Source: an uncultured Collinsella sp. (GTDB taxonomy: Bacteria; Actinomycetota; Coriobacteriia; Coriobacteriales; Coriobacteriaceae). From it: a DNA stretch of 57,830 bases. A program made the translations under genes and the position numbers. Positions 8,530-16,766 of the stretch are shown piece by piece. Below the pieces are notes generated by a model. That model saw only the letters and a list, made by a program, of their open reading frames with translations. It was not told where the DNA came from and ran no database searches. Location of the stretch: contig CAKTWW010000008.1 in assembly GCA_934630855.1 (NCBI GenBank), forward strand, positions 1 through 57,830. The letters are read 5' to 3'. How positions within the stretch are numbered: position 1 is the first letter of the stretch; every line of letters begins with the position of its first letter.

Positions 8530-9633
8530 ATGAGCGACAGCAAGCATGTGACGTATGAGGATGCCGGCGTCGATACCGCCGAGGGCGGCCGCGCCGTCGA
8601 CGCGATCAAGCAGATGGTCAAGGACACCAATCGTCCCGAGGTCATCGGCGGCATTGGTGGCTTTGGTGGCCTGTTCTCGGCCGCCGCGCTTAAGGATATG
8701 GAAGACCCGATCCTGATCAGCGGCACCGACGGCGTGGGCACCAAGCTCGTGCTCGCCCAGATTATGGACCGTCACGAGACGGTGGGCCAGGACCTGGTCG
8801 CCATGTGCGTCAACGACATTCTGGCTTCGGGCGCCGAGCCGCTGTTCTTCCTGGATTACGTCGCCATCGGCCATATCGAGGCCGAGCACATGGCAAAGAT
8901 CATCAAGGGTGTGGCCGACGGCTGCAAGCTTGCGGGCTGCGCGCTCGTGGGCGGCGAGATGGCCGAGCACCCGGGCGTCATGGCTCCGGCCGATTACGAC
9001 CTCGCCGGCTTTACCGTGGGCGTCGTCGATCGCCCCAAGATGCTCGATCCCGCGAACGTACGTCCCGGCGACGTGATTCTGGGTCTGCCTTCCACCGGCG
9101 TGCACTCCAACGGCTATTCGCTCGTGCGCAAGGTCATCGGCGTCGACGGCATCAAGCCGGGTACGCCCGAGGCCGCCGCTAAGGCCGAGGAGCTGAGCCG
9201 CCCGCTCGAGGAGCTCGGTGGCGTATCGCTCGCCGACGCTCTACTGGCTCCCACGCGCATCTATGTGAAGCCGATTCTGGAGCTGCTGCGTGGCGGCGCC
9301 AACGTTCACGCGATTGCCCACATCACCGGCGGCGGCATCACCGAGAACCTCAACCGCGCGCTCGCCGACGACGTCGACGCCGTGGTCACCCGCAACGGTG
9401 CCGAGATGGGCTGGGACGTTCCGCCCGTCATCACCTATGTGTCGCGCCAGGCCGAGCTCGCGCCCAACGAGGCATGCAAGACCTTCAACATGGGCGTTGG
9501 CCTGTGCCTGATCGTCGCCCCCGAGGACGAGGCAGCTGTGACCGAGGCTCTAGTCGCGCTGGGCGAGAAGCCGTTCCGCGTGGGCGAGTGCGTCGAGGGC
9601 TCCGGTAAGGTCGTGTACTCCGATGAGCGCTAA
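8530..9633 (+). CDS. purM: Phosphoribosylformylglycinamidine cyclo-ligase
   Basis: AIR synthetase closes the imidazole ring using ATP. It belongs to the PurM/PurL/SelD fold: early YEDAGVD, then GGFGGLF, SGTDGVGTKL (phosphate loop), DLVAMCVNDIL, GGEMAEHPG, STGVHSNGYSLVRK and HITGGGI are all present and in order. The length of 367 residues is slightly longer than usual because of an insert near 215-235. GAGAGGAAGG provides the ribosome site. The last 11 nt overlap purN, so translation of the two is probably coupled. Confidence 0.97.
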   Translation: MSDSKHVTYEDAGVDTAEGGRAVDAIKQMVKDTNRPEVIGGIGGFGGLFSAAALKDMEDPILISGTDGVGTKLVLAQIMDRHETVGQDLVAMCVNDILASGAEPLFFLDYVAIGHIEAEHMAKIIKGVADGCKLAGCALVGGEMAEHPGVMAPADYDLAGFTVGVVDRPKMLDPANVRPGDVILGLPSTGVHSNGYSLVRKVIGVDGIKPGTPEAAAKAEELSRPLEELGGVSLADALLAPTRIYVKPILELLRGGANVHAIAHITGGGITENLNRALADDVDAVVTRNGAEMGWDVPPVITYVSRQAELAPNEACKTFNMGVGLCLIVAPEDEAAVTEALVALGEKPFRVGECVEGSGKVVYSDER

Positions 9634-10324
9634 CGAGCAGACGACTGCTGCCGAGGGCCTGGGCTTTGTGCCCTACACCCGCCCGACCGGCACCGATACG
9701 GCCGAGCCGCTCAAGATCGGCGTGCTCATCAGCGGTTCGGGCACCAACCTGCAGGCGCTGATCGACCTGATCGCCGCCGGTAAGCTCAACGCTTCGATTG
9801 AGCTTGTGGTGTCGAGCCGTCCTTCGGCCAAGGGCCTGCAGCGTGCCGAGCGCGCGGGCATCCAGACGCTCACGCTGTCCAAGGATGTCTATGCTGACCC
9901 CATCGCCGCCGACGAGATCATCGCGCACGAGCTGCTCGAGCGCGGCTGCGAGTACGTGGTCATGGCCGGTTACATGCGCATGGTGCACACGCCGCTGCTG
10001 GCCGCGTTCCCCAATCGCGTGGTCAACCTGCACCCGGCCCTGCTACCGAGCTTTACCGGTGCCCACGCGATCGACGATGCGTTTGCCCGCGGCGTCAAGG
10101 TGACCGGCGTGACCGTGCACTTTGCCAACGAGATCTACGACAACGGCCCCATCATCGCCCAGCGCGCGCTGGCTGTAGAGGAGGGCTGGGATGTCGATAC
10201 GCTCGAGGAGCACATCCACGCGATCGAGCACGTGCTGTATCCCGAGGTCGTGCAGATGCTCGCCGACGGTCGCGTTCACGTGCTGGAGAGCGGCAAGGTC
10301 GCAATTGATGCGCCTCGCGGCTAG
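9623..10324 (+). CDS. purN: Phosphoribosylglycinamide formyltransferase
   Basis: GAR transformylase uses 10-formyl-tetrahydrofolate to formylate GAR. A 30-residue non-conserved N-terminal extension is followed by KIGVLISGSGTNLQALID, the GAR-binding start of the family, then VVSSRPSAKGL, VMAGYMRMV, VNLHPALLPSFTGAHAI (catalytic Asn and His) and the DNGPIIAQ segment with the catalytic Asp. The length is 233 residues. The start ATG lies inside the purM stop region (ATGAGCGCTAACG), the only start that leaves the frame coupled. A terminator follows at 10356. Confidence 0.96.
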   Translation: MSANEQTTAAEGLGFVPYTRPTGTDTAEPLKIGVLISGSGTNLQALIDLIAAGKLNASIELVVSSRPSAKGLQRAERAGIQTLTLSKDVYADPIAADEIIAHELLERGCEYVVMAGYMRMVHTPLLAAFPNRVVNLHPALLPSFTGAHAIDDAFARGVKVTGVTVHFANEIYDNGPIIAQRALAVEEGWDVDTLEEHIHAIEHVLYPEVVQMLADGRVHVLESGKVAIDAPRG

Positions 10325-10355
10325 TGGCGCACAGTACAATTTAGCCGAGTAGTCA

Positions 10356-10400
10356 GGGTGGTCATTGGCGCCAAGGCGCGAGTGACCACCTTTTGTTTTA
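10356..10400 (+). terminator. Terminator after purN
   Basis: GGTGGTCA pairs with TGACCACC around an inner GC-rich loop that can itself fold, followed by TTTTGTTTT. Confidence 0.75.
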
Positions 10401-10401
10401 G

Positions 10402-10472
10402 TAGTCATTGGGGACGTTCTTAAACGACTAGTCATTGGGGACGTTCTTGAATGACTAGTCGTTAAAGAACGT
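10402..10472. repeat. Tandem hairpins with GGGGACGTTCTT core
   Basis: Two adjacent units have the form stem-core-stem: TAGTCATT-GGGGACGTTCTT-AAACGACTA and CTAGTCATT-GGGGACGTTCTT-GAATGACTAG. A reverse copy of the core (AAAGAACGTC) follows at about 10463. The layout matches the GGGACAGG hairpins, with a constant core and self-complementary flanks. Confidence 0.65.
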
Positions 10473-10502
10473 CGCAGGTGACTAGGTGAGAGAGGTGGGC
10501 GC

Positions 10503-10967
10503 ATGGCGGATAACGAAGCGCTTTTTACGCCTGAGCTGGTGTTTTTTGATTGGGAGTGTGCGTCGCCGGATGAGGTGTTTGCGCTGCTCGAGGACGAGCT
10601 TGCCCCGCGCGGCTACATTGCCGAGGGCTGGCTTGACGCCGTCCGCACACGCGAGGACGCCTATCCTACGGGGCTTGCCATGCCGGCGGCTAACATCGCC
10701 ATCCCGCATACCGATTCGGGGTTTGTGGCTAAGCCCTATATCGCCGTGGCAAAGCCGGCCACGCCCGTGACGTTTAACGCGATGGCGGGCATGGGCGCTC
10801 CGGTGCCGGCGCAGATCATCGTCAACCTGGGTATTTCCGAGCCGGGCGGTCAGGTCGAGGCCCTGCAGGCGCTCATGAATATCTTTATGGACGCCGACGC
10901 CGCAGCCGATGTGCTCGGCCAGACCACGCCCCAGGGCATGGTTGACGCCATCCGCCGCCACTTCTAA
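10503..10967 (+). CDS. PTS sugar transporter subunit IIA (fructose/galactitol type)
   Basis: This 154-residue EIIA domain takes phosphate from HPr and passes it to an IIB partner. It belongs to the PTS_EIIA_2 (mannitol/fructose/GatA) class. The phospho-acceptor is His 69 in NIAIPHTDS, preceded by the family pattern VRTREDAYPTGLAM and followed by the hydrophobic VTFNAMAG and NLGISEPGGQVEALQAL segments. No IIB or IIC gene is adjacent, so it is an orphan that either serves a permease elsewhere or has a regulatory role. GGTGGGCGC before the ATG is a modest ribosome site. It lies between two clusters of stem-core-stem repeats. Confidence 0.85.
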   Translation: MADNEALFTPELVFFDWECASPDEVFALLEDELAPRGYIAEGWLDAVRTREDAYPTGLAMPAANIAIPHTDSGFVAKPYIAVAKPATPVTFNAMAGMGAPVPAQIIVNLGISEPGGQVEALQALMNIFMDADAAADVLGQTTPQGMVDAIRRHF

Positions 10968-10977
10968 GGTGGCAGTT

Positions 10978-11033
10978 AGACCTGTCCCCTCTGCACCAAA
11001 ATGGTGCAGATTAACCTGTCCCCTTTGCACCAG
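10978..11033. repeat. GGGACAGG-core hairpins, copy 2 (double)
   Basis: On the minus strand, TGGTGCAAA-GGGGACAGGTTAAT-CTGCACCA forms one unit, and a second AGGGGACAGG core follows, separated by the palindrome CTGCACCA AAATGGTGCAG. The element occupies almost the whole gap between the PTS gene and the foldase promoter. Confidence 0.7.
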
Positions 11034-11099
11034 GCGTGCCGCGGGGGCCGCGTTGTGACACAATGGCGTTTGTTCGATTCGTGATGCGAAAGGCCAAAC

Positions 11100-12323
11100 A
11101 TGGCAAACAAGAAAAAGAACCCCGAGGTCGCGCCGACCCCCGAGCAACAGTCTCGCGCCGCCTCCAACTCTCGCAAGAAGCAGCGAAAGACCTACGTTTC
11201 CAAGACCGTCAAAATCGTCCTGGTGGTCATCGGCGTGCTGGCAATGCTGCTTTCCGTTTCGGCGATGGCGTGCTCCGGCCTGATGTCGCAAGCCGAGGAC
11301 ACCAGCACGGGCTACAAGCTCACCGGCGGTGTGGCTGCGACCATCAACGGCACCAACCTCACCGAGGACACCGTCACCAAGCAGATCATGAGCATGCGCA
11401 CGTCCTACGGCTACACTAAGGACGAGGATTGGGCACAGTACCTGGTCGACAACGACCTCACGCCCAAGAAGTACCGCAAGCAGCTCATCGATTCCTACAC
11501 GCAGCAGATTCTGCTTCAGCAGGCGCAGAAGGAGAACGGCGTGACGGTGTCGGACGAGGAGGTCGAGAAGGCTTGGAAGGATGCGTGCAAGAGCGCGGGC
11601 GGAGCCAAGACCTTTAAGGAGACCCTCAAGACCTACGGCTACACCGAGGACACCTACAAGGATTCGCTCAAAGAGAGCCTGGCGCAGCAGAAGCTCAAGG
11701 ATGCCGTCGCGCCCACGAGCAAGCCCAAGGACAGCGAGATCGTCGATTACATCAACGAGAACCTGTCCAACTACAACGATGCCCGCCGCTCGTCGAACAT
11801 CCTAATCAAGGTCGATTCAGACGCCTCCGACGAGGACAAGGCCGCCGCCAAGGCCAAGGCGCAGGAGTGCCTGGACAAGATCAACTCCGGCGAGCTGAGC
11901 TTTGAGGACGCCGTGGAGCAATACTCCGAGGACACCGGTTCCAAGGAGGATAAGGGCGATGTGGGCTGGGACAAGCTCACCACCTTCGTCGACAGCTACC
12001 AGACGGCGCTCGAGGGCCTTAACAAGGGCGATGTGAGTGACGTGGTCGAGTCGACCTACGGCTACCACATCATCAAGTGCACCGACTACTTCCATGTTGA
12101 TAACCAGGTCGATGACATCAAGCAGGTGCCCAAGGCCATCAAGAAGTATGTCTCCAACGTGGTGAAGACGCAGGCGGCCAGCACCGCATATAGCGAGTGG
12201 CTGGAGCAGTACAAGAAGGACGCCGACATCACCGTTAACCCCATGCCCAAGGATGTGCCGTACAACGTCAGCCTGAAGGGCGTCACCAAGAGTTCGACCG
12301 ACGATTCGTCGACGACTGAGTAA
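11100..12323 (+). CDS. PrsA/SurA-like foldase (parvulin-type peptidyl-prolyl isomerase)
   Basis: This extracytoplasmic chaperone assists folding of exported proteins. A basic N-terminus (residues 1-36) precedes a hydrophobic segment (37-57) ending AMACSG; it could be a poor lipobox or simply a membrane anchor. A SurA_N-like helical region (about 75-215) contains the VAATINGTNLTEDTV opening typical of PrsA. The rotamase domain (about 225-335) has SSNILIK, FEDAVEQYSED, KGDVGW and YGYHIIK. A charged, disordered C-terminus follows. It is likely monocistronic, with the YqeY-like gene 54 bp downstream. Its clients could include the sortase substrates of this region. Confidence 0.88.
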   Translation: MANKKKNPEVAPTPEQQSRAASNSRKKQRKTYVSKTVKIVLVVIGVLAMLLSVSAMACSGLMSQAEDTSTGYKLTGGVAATINGTNLTEDTVTKQIMSMRTSYGYTKDEDWAQYLVDNDLTPKKYRKQLIDSYTQQILLQQAQKENGVTVSDEEVEKAWKDACKSAGGAKTFKETLKTYGYTEDTYKDSLKESLAQQKLKDAVAPTSKPKDSEIVDYINENLSNYNDARRSSNILIKVDSDASDEDKAAAKAKAQECLDKINSGELSFEDAVEQYSEDTGSKEDKGDVGWDKLTTFVDSYQTALEGLNKGDVSDVVESTYGYHIIKCTDYFHVDNQVDDIKQVPKAIKKYVSNVVKTQAASTAYSEWLEQYKKDADITVNPMPKDVPYNVSLKGVTKSSTDDSSTTE

Positions 12324-12377
12324 TCATGGGGCGGTGCTCACACGAGTGCCGCCCACGCTATTGAGGAGGATTTGCAG

Positions 12378-12839
12378 ATGACTAACGAAGAGCTGCAGAA
12401 GGAAATGATCGCGGCCATGAAGGCCAAGGACAAGGTTCGCCTGTCCATCATTCGCCAGGTCAAGGCCGAGGTAAAGAATATCGAGGTCAACGAGCGCCGC
12501 GATGTGACCGAGGAAGACGTCAACAGCATGATCAAGCGTTTGATTAAGCAGACGAGCGAGACGCTGGAGATGTCCATCAAGGCCGGTACCGACCAGGAGC
12601 GTACCGACAACCTGACCGAGCAGGTTAAGATCCTGGAGAGCCTGCTGCCCGCGCAGGTTTCGGGCGAGGAGCTCGAGGCCCTGATCGAGCAGGTCATCGC
12701 CGAGCTGGGCGCCACGTCCAAGAAGCAGATGGGCCAGGTCATGGGAGCACTCGGCAAGGCTACGGGCGGCAACTTCGATAAGCCGGCAGCCGCGAAGATC
12801 GTCGGAGCCAAACTCGCGCAAGGACCGAGCGGTACATAG
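12378..12839 (+). CDS. GatB/YqeY domain protein
   Basis: This is a 153-residue helical protein of the YqeY family, related to the tRNA-binding tail of the GatB subunit of Glu-tRNA amidotransferase. It opens EELQKEMIAAMKAKDKVRLSIIR, the family hallmark, has the long basic helix with ERTDNLTEQVKILESLLPAQ, and ends with the compact KKQMGQVMGALG...DKPAAAKIV subdomain. The exact role is unknown; a link to tRNA or amidotransferase function is inferred. The start at 12378 has GGAGGA seven bases upstream; an in-frame TTG at 12372 is less likely. A strong terminator follows. Confidence 0.92.
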   Translation: MTNEELQKEMIAAMKAKDKVRLSIIRQVKAEVKNIEVNERRDVTEEDVNSMIKRLIKQTSETLEMSIKAGTDQERTDNLTEQVKILESLLPAQVSGEELEALIEQVIAELGATSKKQMGQVMGALGKATGGNFDKPAAAKIVGAKLAQGPSGT

Positions 12840-12850
12840 TTGATGTTGAG

Positions 12851-12884
12851 GGGGCGTGACCATTGCGGTCGCGCCCCTTTTTTG
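12851..12884 (+). terminator. Rho-independent terminator
   Basis: GGGGCGTGACC pairs with GGTCGCGCCCC around a 5-nt loop and is followed by six T. It separates the YqeY-like gene from the amino-acid transporter operon. Confidence 0.9.
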
Positions 12885-13013
12885 TTGGCCAATGAGTACC
12901 CAATGAGCGGGTTAAAGGTTGCGGGTTCTTTACAGTGATACAGTGTGGGCTGCGGAAACGTGATTCTTTCCGTACAATAGTGCAATTCGTGTAAGCGCAG
13001 GGAAGGGACATTC

Positions 13014-13745
13014 ATGGCAGACATGATCGAGATCAAGCATCTCAACAAGTACTTTGGCGACCTGCATGTGCTCAAAGATATCAACCTCACCGTCAAGCGC
13101 GGCGAGAAGCTCGTGATGATCGGGCCGTCCGGCTCGGGCAAGTCGACGCTCATCCGTTGTGTCGACTATCTGGAGGAGCCCACGTCGGGCGAGGTCGTCA
13201 TCGACGGTACGCCGCTCACCAAAAAGAATCACCTGGAGATGGCCCGCAAGTACAGCTCCATGGTGTTTCAGCAGTTCAACCTGTATCCCAATATGACGGT
13301 GCTCGGCAACCTGACGCTCGCGCCCATCAAGCTGCAAAAGAAGAGCAAGGAGGAGGCGACCGAGATCGCCATCGCCGCACTCAAGCGCGTCGGCATGGCG
13401 CATAAGGCCGGCGAGTATCCGCAAAACCTTTCGGGCGGTCAGCAGCAGCGCATCGCCATCGCCCGCGCCCTGTGCACCAAGCAGCCCATCATCCTGTTCG
13501 ACGAGCCGACCTCGGCGCTCGACCCCGAGATGGTCCAGGAGGTCCTGGACGTCATGATCGAGCTTGCGCAGGAAGACATCACCATGATCTGCGTGACGCA
13601 CGAGATGGGCTTTGCACGCCAGGTGGCCGACCGCGTCATCTTTATGGAAGACGGCCGCATCCTAGAGGAGGGCACGCCCGATCACTTCTTCGATAACCCC
13701 GAGAACCCGCGCTGCCGCGAGTTCCTGTCCAAGATCCTGCACTAG
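13014..13745 (+). CDS. Amino-acid ABC transporter ATP-binding protein
   Basis: This is the GlnQ/HisP-type ATPase of a polar amino-acid importer. It has Walker A GPSGSGKS (37-44), a Q-loop in [14 protein letters not shown], the signature LSGGQQQR, Walker [16 protein letters not shown], and the H-loop CVTHEMGFA. The length of 243 residues is standard. GGGAAGGGA is the ribosome site. It heads a tight operon with the binding protein, two permeases and a kinase-like gene, with gaps of 24 bp or less up to the second permease. The substrate is not clear from sequence; glutamate, glutamine, histidine or cystine are typical of the family. Confidence 0.95.
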   Translation: MADMIEIKHLNKYFGDLHVLKDINLTVKRGEKLVMIGPSGSGKSTLIRCVDYLEEPTSGEVVIDGTPLTKKNHLEMARKYSSMVFQQFNLYPNMTVLGNLTLAPIKLQKKSKEEATEIAIAALKRVGMAHKAGEYPQNLSGGQQQRIAIARALCTKQPIILFDEPTSALDPEMVQEVLDVMIELAQEDITMICVTHEMGFARQVADRVIFMEDGRILEEGTPDHFFDNPENPRCREFLSKILH

Positions 13746-13754
13746 GCGCGGGTG

Positions 13755-14630
13755 ATGGACATGACGGATATGACGAGGGCGGCTGTTTCGCGCCGCCACT
13801 TTTTGCAGCTGGCGGGCGCCGGCATGCTCGCACTGACGGGTACCGCGCTCACGGGCTGCGGTAGCTCTACCGGCGGCGAGAGCTCCGATGCGGGTTCCAA
13901 GCTCGCAGCCATCAAGTCGCGCGGCCACCTGAACGCCGGCGTCAAAAAGGACGTTCCCGGTTACGGCTATTACGACACCGCCAAGGGCCGCTTTGAGGGC
14001 ATGGAAGTTGACCTGTGCTACCAGATTGCCGCTGCCGTCTTTGGCGTGAGTTACAAGGAGGCTCGCGCCCAGGAGCTTGTCGAGTTTACCGACGTAACGC
14101 CCAAGACGCGTGGCCCGCTCATCGATAACGGCCAGCTCGACGTGGTCGCGGCGACCTATACCATCACCGACGAGCGCAAGAAGAGCTGGGATTTCTCGAC
14201 GCCGTATCGCACCGACTACGTGGGCCTCATGGTCAAGAAGCGCTCGGGCTTTACCTCGATCGAGGACCTGGACGGCAAGGTCATCGGTGTGAGCCAGGGT
14301 GCCACCACGCAGGGCCTGATCGAGCAGATGATCAAGGACAACGGCTTTCACTGCGAGCCCGAGTTTAGGGCCTTTAGCGGCTATCCCATCATCAAGAGCT
14401 CGCTTGACGCCGGCAATATCGACGTCTTTGCCATGGACCGCTCCACACTGGCCGGCTACATGAACGAGACCGTCGAGCTGCTGCAGCCCGAGGTCAAGTT
14501 TGGCGAGCAGGGCTACGGCGTGGCGACCAAGAAGGGTTGCGACCTTTCGGCCGTGGTCGATCAGGTGATTTGTGATCGCCTGGCCGACGGCTGGCTCGAT
14601 CAAGAGGTCAAGACCTGGGGTCTTGTGTAA
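13755..14630 (+). CDS. Amino-acid ABC transporter substrate-binding lipoprotein
   Basis: This is an extracytoplasmic type II periplasmic-binding-fold protein (SBP_bac_3). The N-terminus has a twin-arginine-like SRRHFLQLAG followed by LTGC, with lipidated Cys 35, suggesting a Tat-exported lipoprotein. The mature part begins KLAAIKSRGHLNAGVKKDVPGYG, with GMEVDLCYQIA, DVVAATYTITDERKKSWDFSTPY and VIGVSQGATTQ as the family's ligand-contact segments. A GTG at 13752 is also possible, but ATG 13755 is preferred. It lies nine bases after the ATPase stop. Specificity is not predictable here. Confidence 0.92.
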   Translation: MDMTDMTRAAVSRRHFLQLAGAGMLALTGTALTGCGSSTGGESSDAGSKLAAIKSRGHLNAGVKKDVPGYGYYDTAKGRFEGMEVDLCYQIAAAVFGVSYKEARAQELVEFTDVTPKTRGPLIDNGQLDVVAATYTITDERKKSWDFSTPYRTDYVGLMVKKRSGFTSIEDLDGKVIGVSQGATTQGLIEQMIKDNGFHCEPEFRAFSGYPIIKSSLDAGNIDVFAMDRSTLAGYMNETVELLQPEVKFGEQGYGVATKKGCDLSAVVDQVICDRLADGWLDQEVKTWGLV

Positions 14631-14654
14631 GCGTTCGTCCAAGGAAGGAATCAA

Positions 14655-15401
14655 ATGCTCGAAGGATTGTTTGACGCCGACCGTTGGTCGACGACATTCC
14701 AAAATATGGGGCCCTTCTGGGAGGGCTTTGGTGTGACGCTGCAGGTCGTCGTCGCCGGTCTGCTGCTGTCGCTGGTGCTGGGCACGCTGCTGGGCGTGTT
14801 CTCGACCACCCGTTCGCGCGTGCTGCGCGCTATCAGCCGCGTGTACGTGGAGTTTTACCAGAACACCCCGCTGCCCGTGCAGGTGCTCTTTATGTACATG
14901 GCGGGCCCGCAGTTTTTGCAGGCCATAACCGGTGCCGACCAGCCGGTGCGTATCGCACCGTTCGTGCTGGGCTTTTTGGGCGTGGGCCTATATCACGCGG
15001 CCTACATCTCTGAGGTCATCCGCACCGGCATCGAAGCCGTTCCGCGCGGTCAGATGGAGGCGGCTCAGAGCCAGGGCTTCACGCGCGCGCAGGCCTACTG
15101 GTACATCGTGCTGCCCCAGACGTTCAAGATCATCTTGCCGCCGCTGTGCAACCAGGCGCTCAACCTGGTCAAGAACACGTCGGTGCTGGCGCTCGTGGCC
15201 GGCGGCGACCTTATGTATCGTTCCGACAACTTCGTGAGTCTCTACGGTTACCTGCAGGGATACATCGTCTGCTGCCTTATGTACTTCATCATCTGCTTTC
15301 CGCTCGCCATGCTGGTGCAGTGGCTCGAGCGCCGCTCCAAGGAGCGTCCGCGCGGCGTGAGCCTGGCCGAGCTGGGACTCGACAACGTAGAGGAGGCCTA
15401 G
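14655..15401 (+). CDS. Amino-acid ABC transporter permease
   Basis: This HisM/HisQ-type inner permease has 248 residues and about five membrane helices. The start of the domain is GFGVTLQVVVAGLLLSLVLG, the YVEFYQNTPLPVQVLFMY segment is diagnostic of polar amino-acid permeases, and the EAA loop that contacts the ATPase reads AVPRGQMEAAQSQGF followed by YWYIVLPQ. AAGGAAGGA precedes the ATG. It forms the transmembrane pore with the permease that starts four bases downstream. Confidence 0.95.
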   Translation: MLEGLFDADRWSTTFQNMGPFWEGFGVTLQVVVAGLLLSLVLGTLLGVFSTTRSRVLRAISRVYVEFYQNTPLPVQVLFMYMAGPQFLQAITGADQPVRIAPFVLGFLGVGLYHAAYISEVIRTGIEAVPRGQMEAAQSQGFTRAQAYWYIVLPQTFKIILPPLCNQALNLVKNTSVLALVAGGDLMYRSDNFVSLYGYLQGYIVCCLMYFIICFPLAMLVQWLERRSKERPRGVSLAELGLDNVEEA

Positions 15402-15404
15402 CGC

Positions 15405-16043
15405 ATGGAAATCTTCAACGCGACCAACCTGCTCTACATCTGGGGCGGCTTTGTTAAGACCATCGAGATCTCGGCGCTGTCGATCTTTTTCTCGCTCATC
15501 TTTGGCACGCTGCTGGCGCTCGTCAAGAGCTATGCGCCCCGCCCGTTCCGCATTTTGGTGAGTGCCTATATCGAGCTGTTCCGCTGCACGCCTAACCTGC
15601 TGTGGATCCTGTTTATCTACTTTACGGTGCAGGGTCTGGATATTGTGATTTCGACCATCGCCTTTACGCTGTTTACCAGCGCCGTTATGGCCGAGATTGT
15701 GCGTGGCGGCCTCAACTCGATTCCGCGTGGCCAGTTTGAGGCGGCGCAGAGCCAGGGCTTCGGCTTCTTTGCCACCATGCGCTATATCATTCTGCCGCAG
15801 ACGTTTAAGACGATCATTCCGGCCCTGTTTAGCCAGTGCACGACCGTCATCAAGGACAGCTCGTATCTTTCGGGCATTAACGTGGCCGAGCTCATGTACA
15901 CGGCAAACGTCGTGATGGCGCACGCGATCGACCTGTCGCAGGTGCTTATGCTCTACGGCCTGGTGTTTGCGATGTACTTTGCACTCAACTTTGGCATTTC
16001 GCTGCTGGTCCGCGCATATCAGCGTCGTGTAGTAGCCGCATAA
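15405..16043 (+). CDS. Amino-acid ABC transporter permease
   Basis: This second HisM-type permease (212 residues) is paired with the preceding gene. It shows YIELFRCTPNLLWILF, the EAA loop SIPRGQFEAAQSQGF and YIILPQTFKTIIPALF. Two unlike permeases per transporter are the usual arrangement for heteromeric family members. The ATG is three bases after the stop of the first permease, with the SD in the overlapping GAGGCC. A GGGGACAG-core hairpin begins directly at its stop codon. Confidence 0.95.
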   Translation: MEIFNATNLLYIWGGFVKTIEISALSIFFSLIFGTLLALVKSYAPRPFRILVSAYIELFRCTPNLLWILFIYFTVQGLDIVISTIAFTLFTSAVMAEIVRGGLNSIPRGQFEAAQSQGFGFFATMRYIILPQTFKTIIPALFSQCTTVIKDSSYLSGINVAELMYTANVVMAHAIDLSQVLMLYGLVFAMYFALNFGISLLVRAYQRRVVAA

Positions 16044-16072
16044 TGTGACAAGGGGACAGTCCCTTTGTCACA
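16044..16072. repeat. GGGGACAG-core hairpin, copy 3
   Basis: TGTGACA-A-GGGGACAGTCCC-TTTGTCACA is a nearly perfect 29-nt palindrome between the permease stop and the ribosome site of the kinase-like gene, inside an apparent operon. Confidence 0.75.
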
Positions 16073-16089
16073 TAGAGAAAGGATTCGCG

Positions 16090-16713
16090 ATGAGCGATCT
16101 GGAGAATAAGAAGAGCCCCGTGGTCATTACCATCGCGCGTGACTTTGGTGCCGAGGGCCACGAGATTGGCCGTATCCTCGCCAACGAGCTGGGGATTCCG
16201 CTGTACGACAACGAGCTGCTGGTGCGCGCGTCGCTGCGCGCGGGCGAGTCACTCGATAAGATGGCTGCCTACGACGAGCGCCTGGCCGTGGAGAACATGG
16301 CGTTTCTGCCCGACCGCTACGATGCCCGTTCGTACTCGGACAAGCTGTTCCAAAAGATGAGCCAGGTGATTTTGGACCTGGGCGAGACCGAGAGCTGCAT
16401 TATCGAGGGCCGTCTGTCCGATTATCTGCTGCGCAACAATCCCAACCACATCGCCGTGCTGGTGACCGCTCCCTTTGAGGACCGCGTCGAGATCGTGCGT
16501 AAGAAGCGTGGCCTTAACAAAAAGAAGGGTGCCAAGCTGGTCAAGCAGCAGCAGAAGGCGCGCGAGGCATTTTACAAGCGCTACAGCGCCGGCAAATGGA
16601 AGATGACGAGCGGCAAGGACATCGTCGTCAACCGCGCCAAGCTGGGCCGCGAGGGCTGCAAGGACGTCATCGCCGCAGCCTACCGCTACAAGCTGGCACA
16701 GCTCGAAGGCTAA
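16090..16713 (+). CDS. Cytidylate-kinase-like protein
   Basis: This 207-residue P-loop protein is of the cytidylate-kinase-like family (PF13189 type). It begins VVITIARDFGAEGHEIGRILANELGIPLYDNELL, in which the phosphate-binding loop is GAEGHEI rather than a normal Walker A, typical of the family. Later come ESCIIEGRLSDYLL (R-D pair), an NHIAVLVTAPFEDRVEIVRKK lid region and a YSAGKW motif. The substrate is unknown; the family is common in anaerobes, often near transporters. The start at 16090 has AGAAAGGA upstream; an earlier in-frame ATG lies inside the repeat. Confidence 0.8.
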   Translation: MSDLENKKSPVVITIARDFGAEGHEIGRILANELGIPLYDNELLVRASLRAGESLDKMAAYDERLAVENMAFLPDRYDARSYSDKLFQKMSQVILDLGETESCIIEGRLSDYLLRNNPNHIAVLVTAPFEDRVEIVRKKRGLNKKKGAKLVKQQQKAREAFYKRYSAGKWKMTSGKDIVVNRAKLGREGCKDVIAAAYRYKLAQLEG

Positions 16714-16719
16714 CCGACC

Positions 16720-16766
16720 AAAACCACCACAAAGGGGACAGGCACCTTTGTGGTGGTTTTTGTTTT
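16720..16766. repeat. GGGGACAGG-core hairpin, copy 4, acting as terminator
   Basis: AAAACCACCACAAAGG and CCTTTGTGGTGGTTTT form perfect 16-bp arms around GGACAGGCA, followed by T-rich sequence. It lies between two convergent genes and probably terminates both. It shares its stem with copies 5 and 6. Confidence 0.85.

Noticed and set aside
6625..9105. An 826-codon open frame on the minus strand
   Set aside because: It lies opposite purF and purM, which have full family motifs. Its protein is His/Ala/Gly-rich and unlike any family, as expected of an antisense shadow in high-GC DNA.
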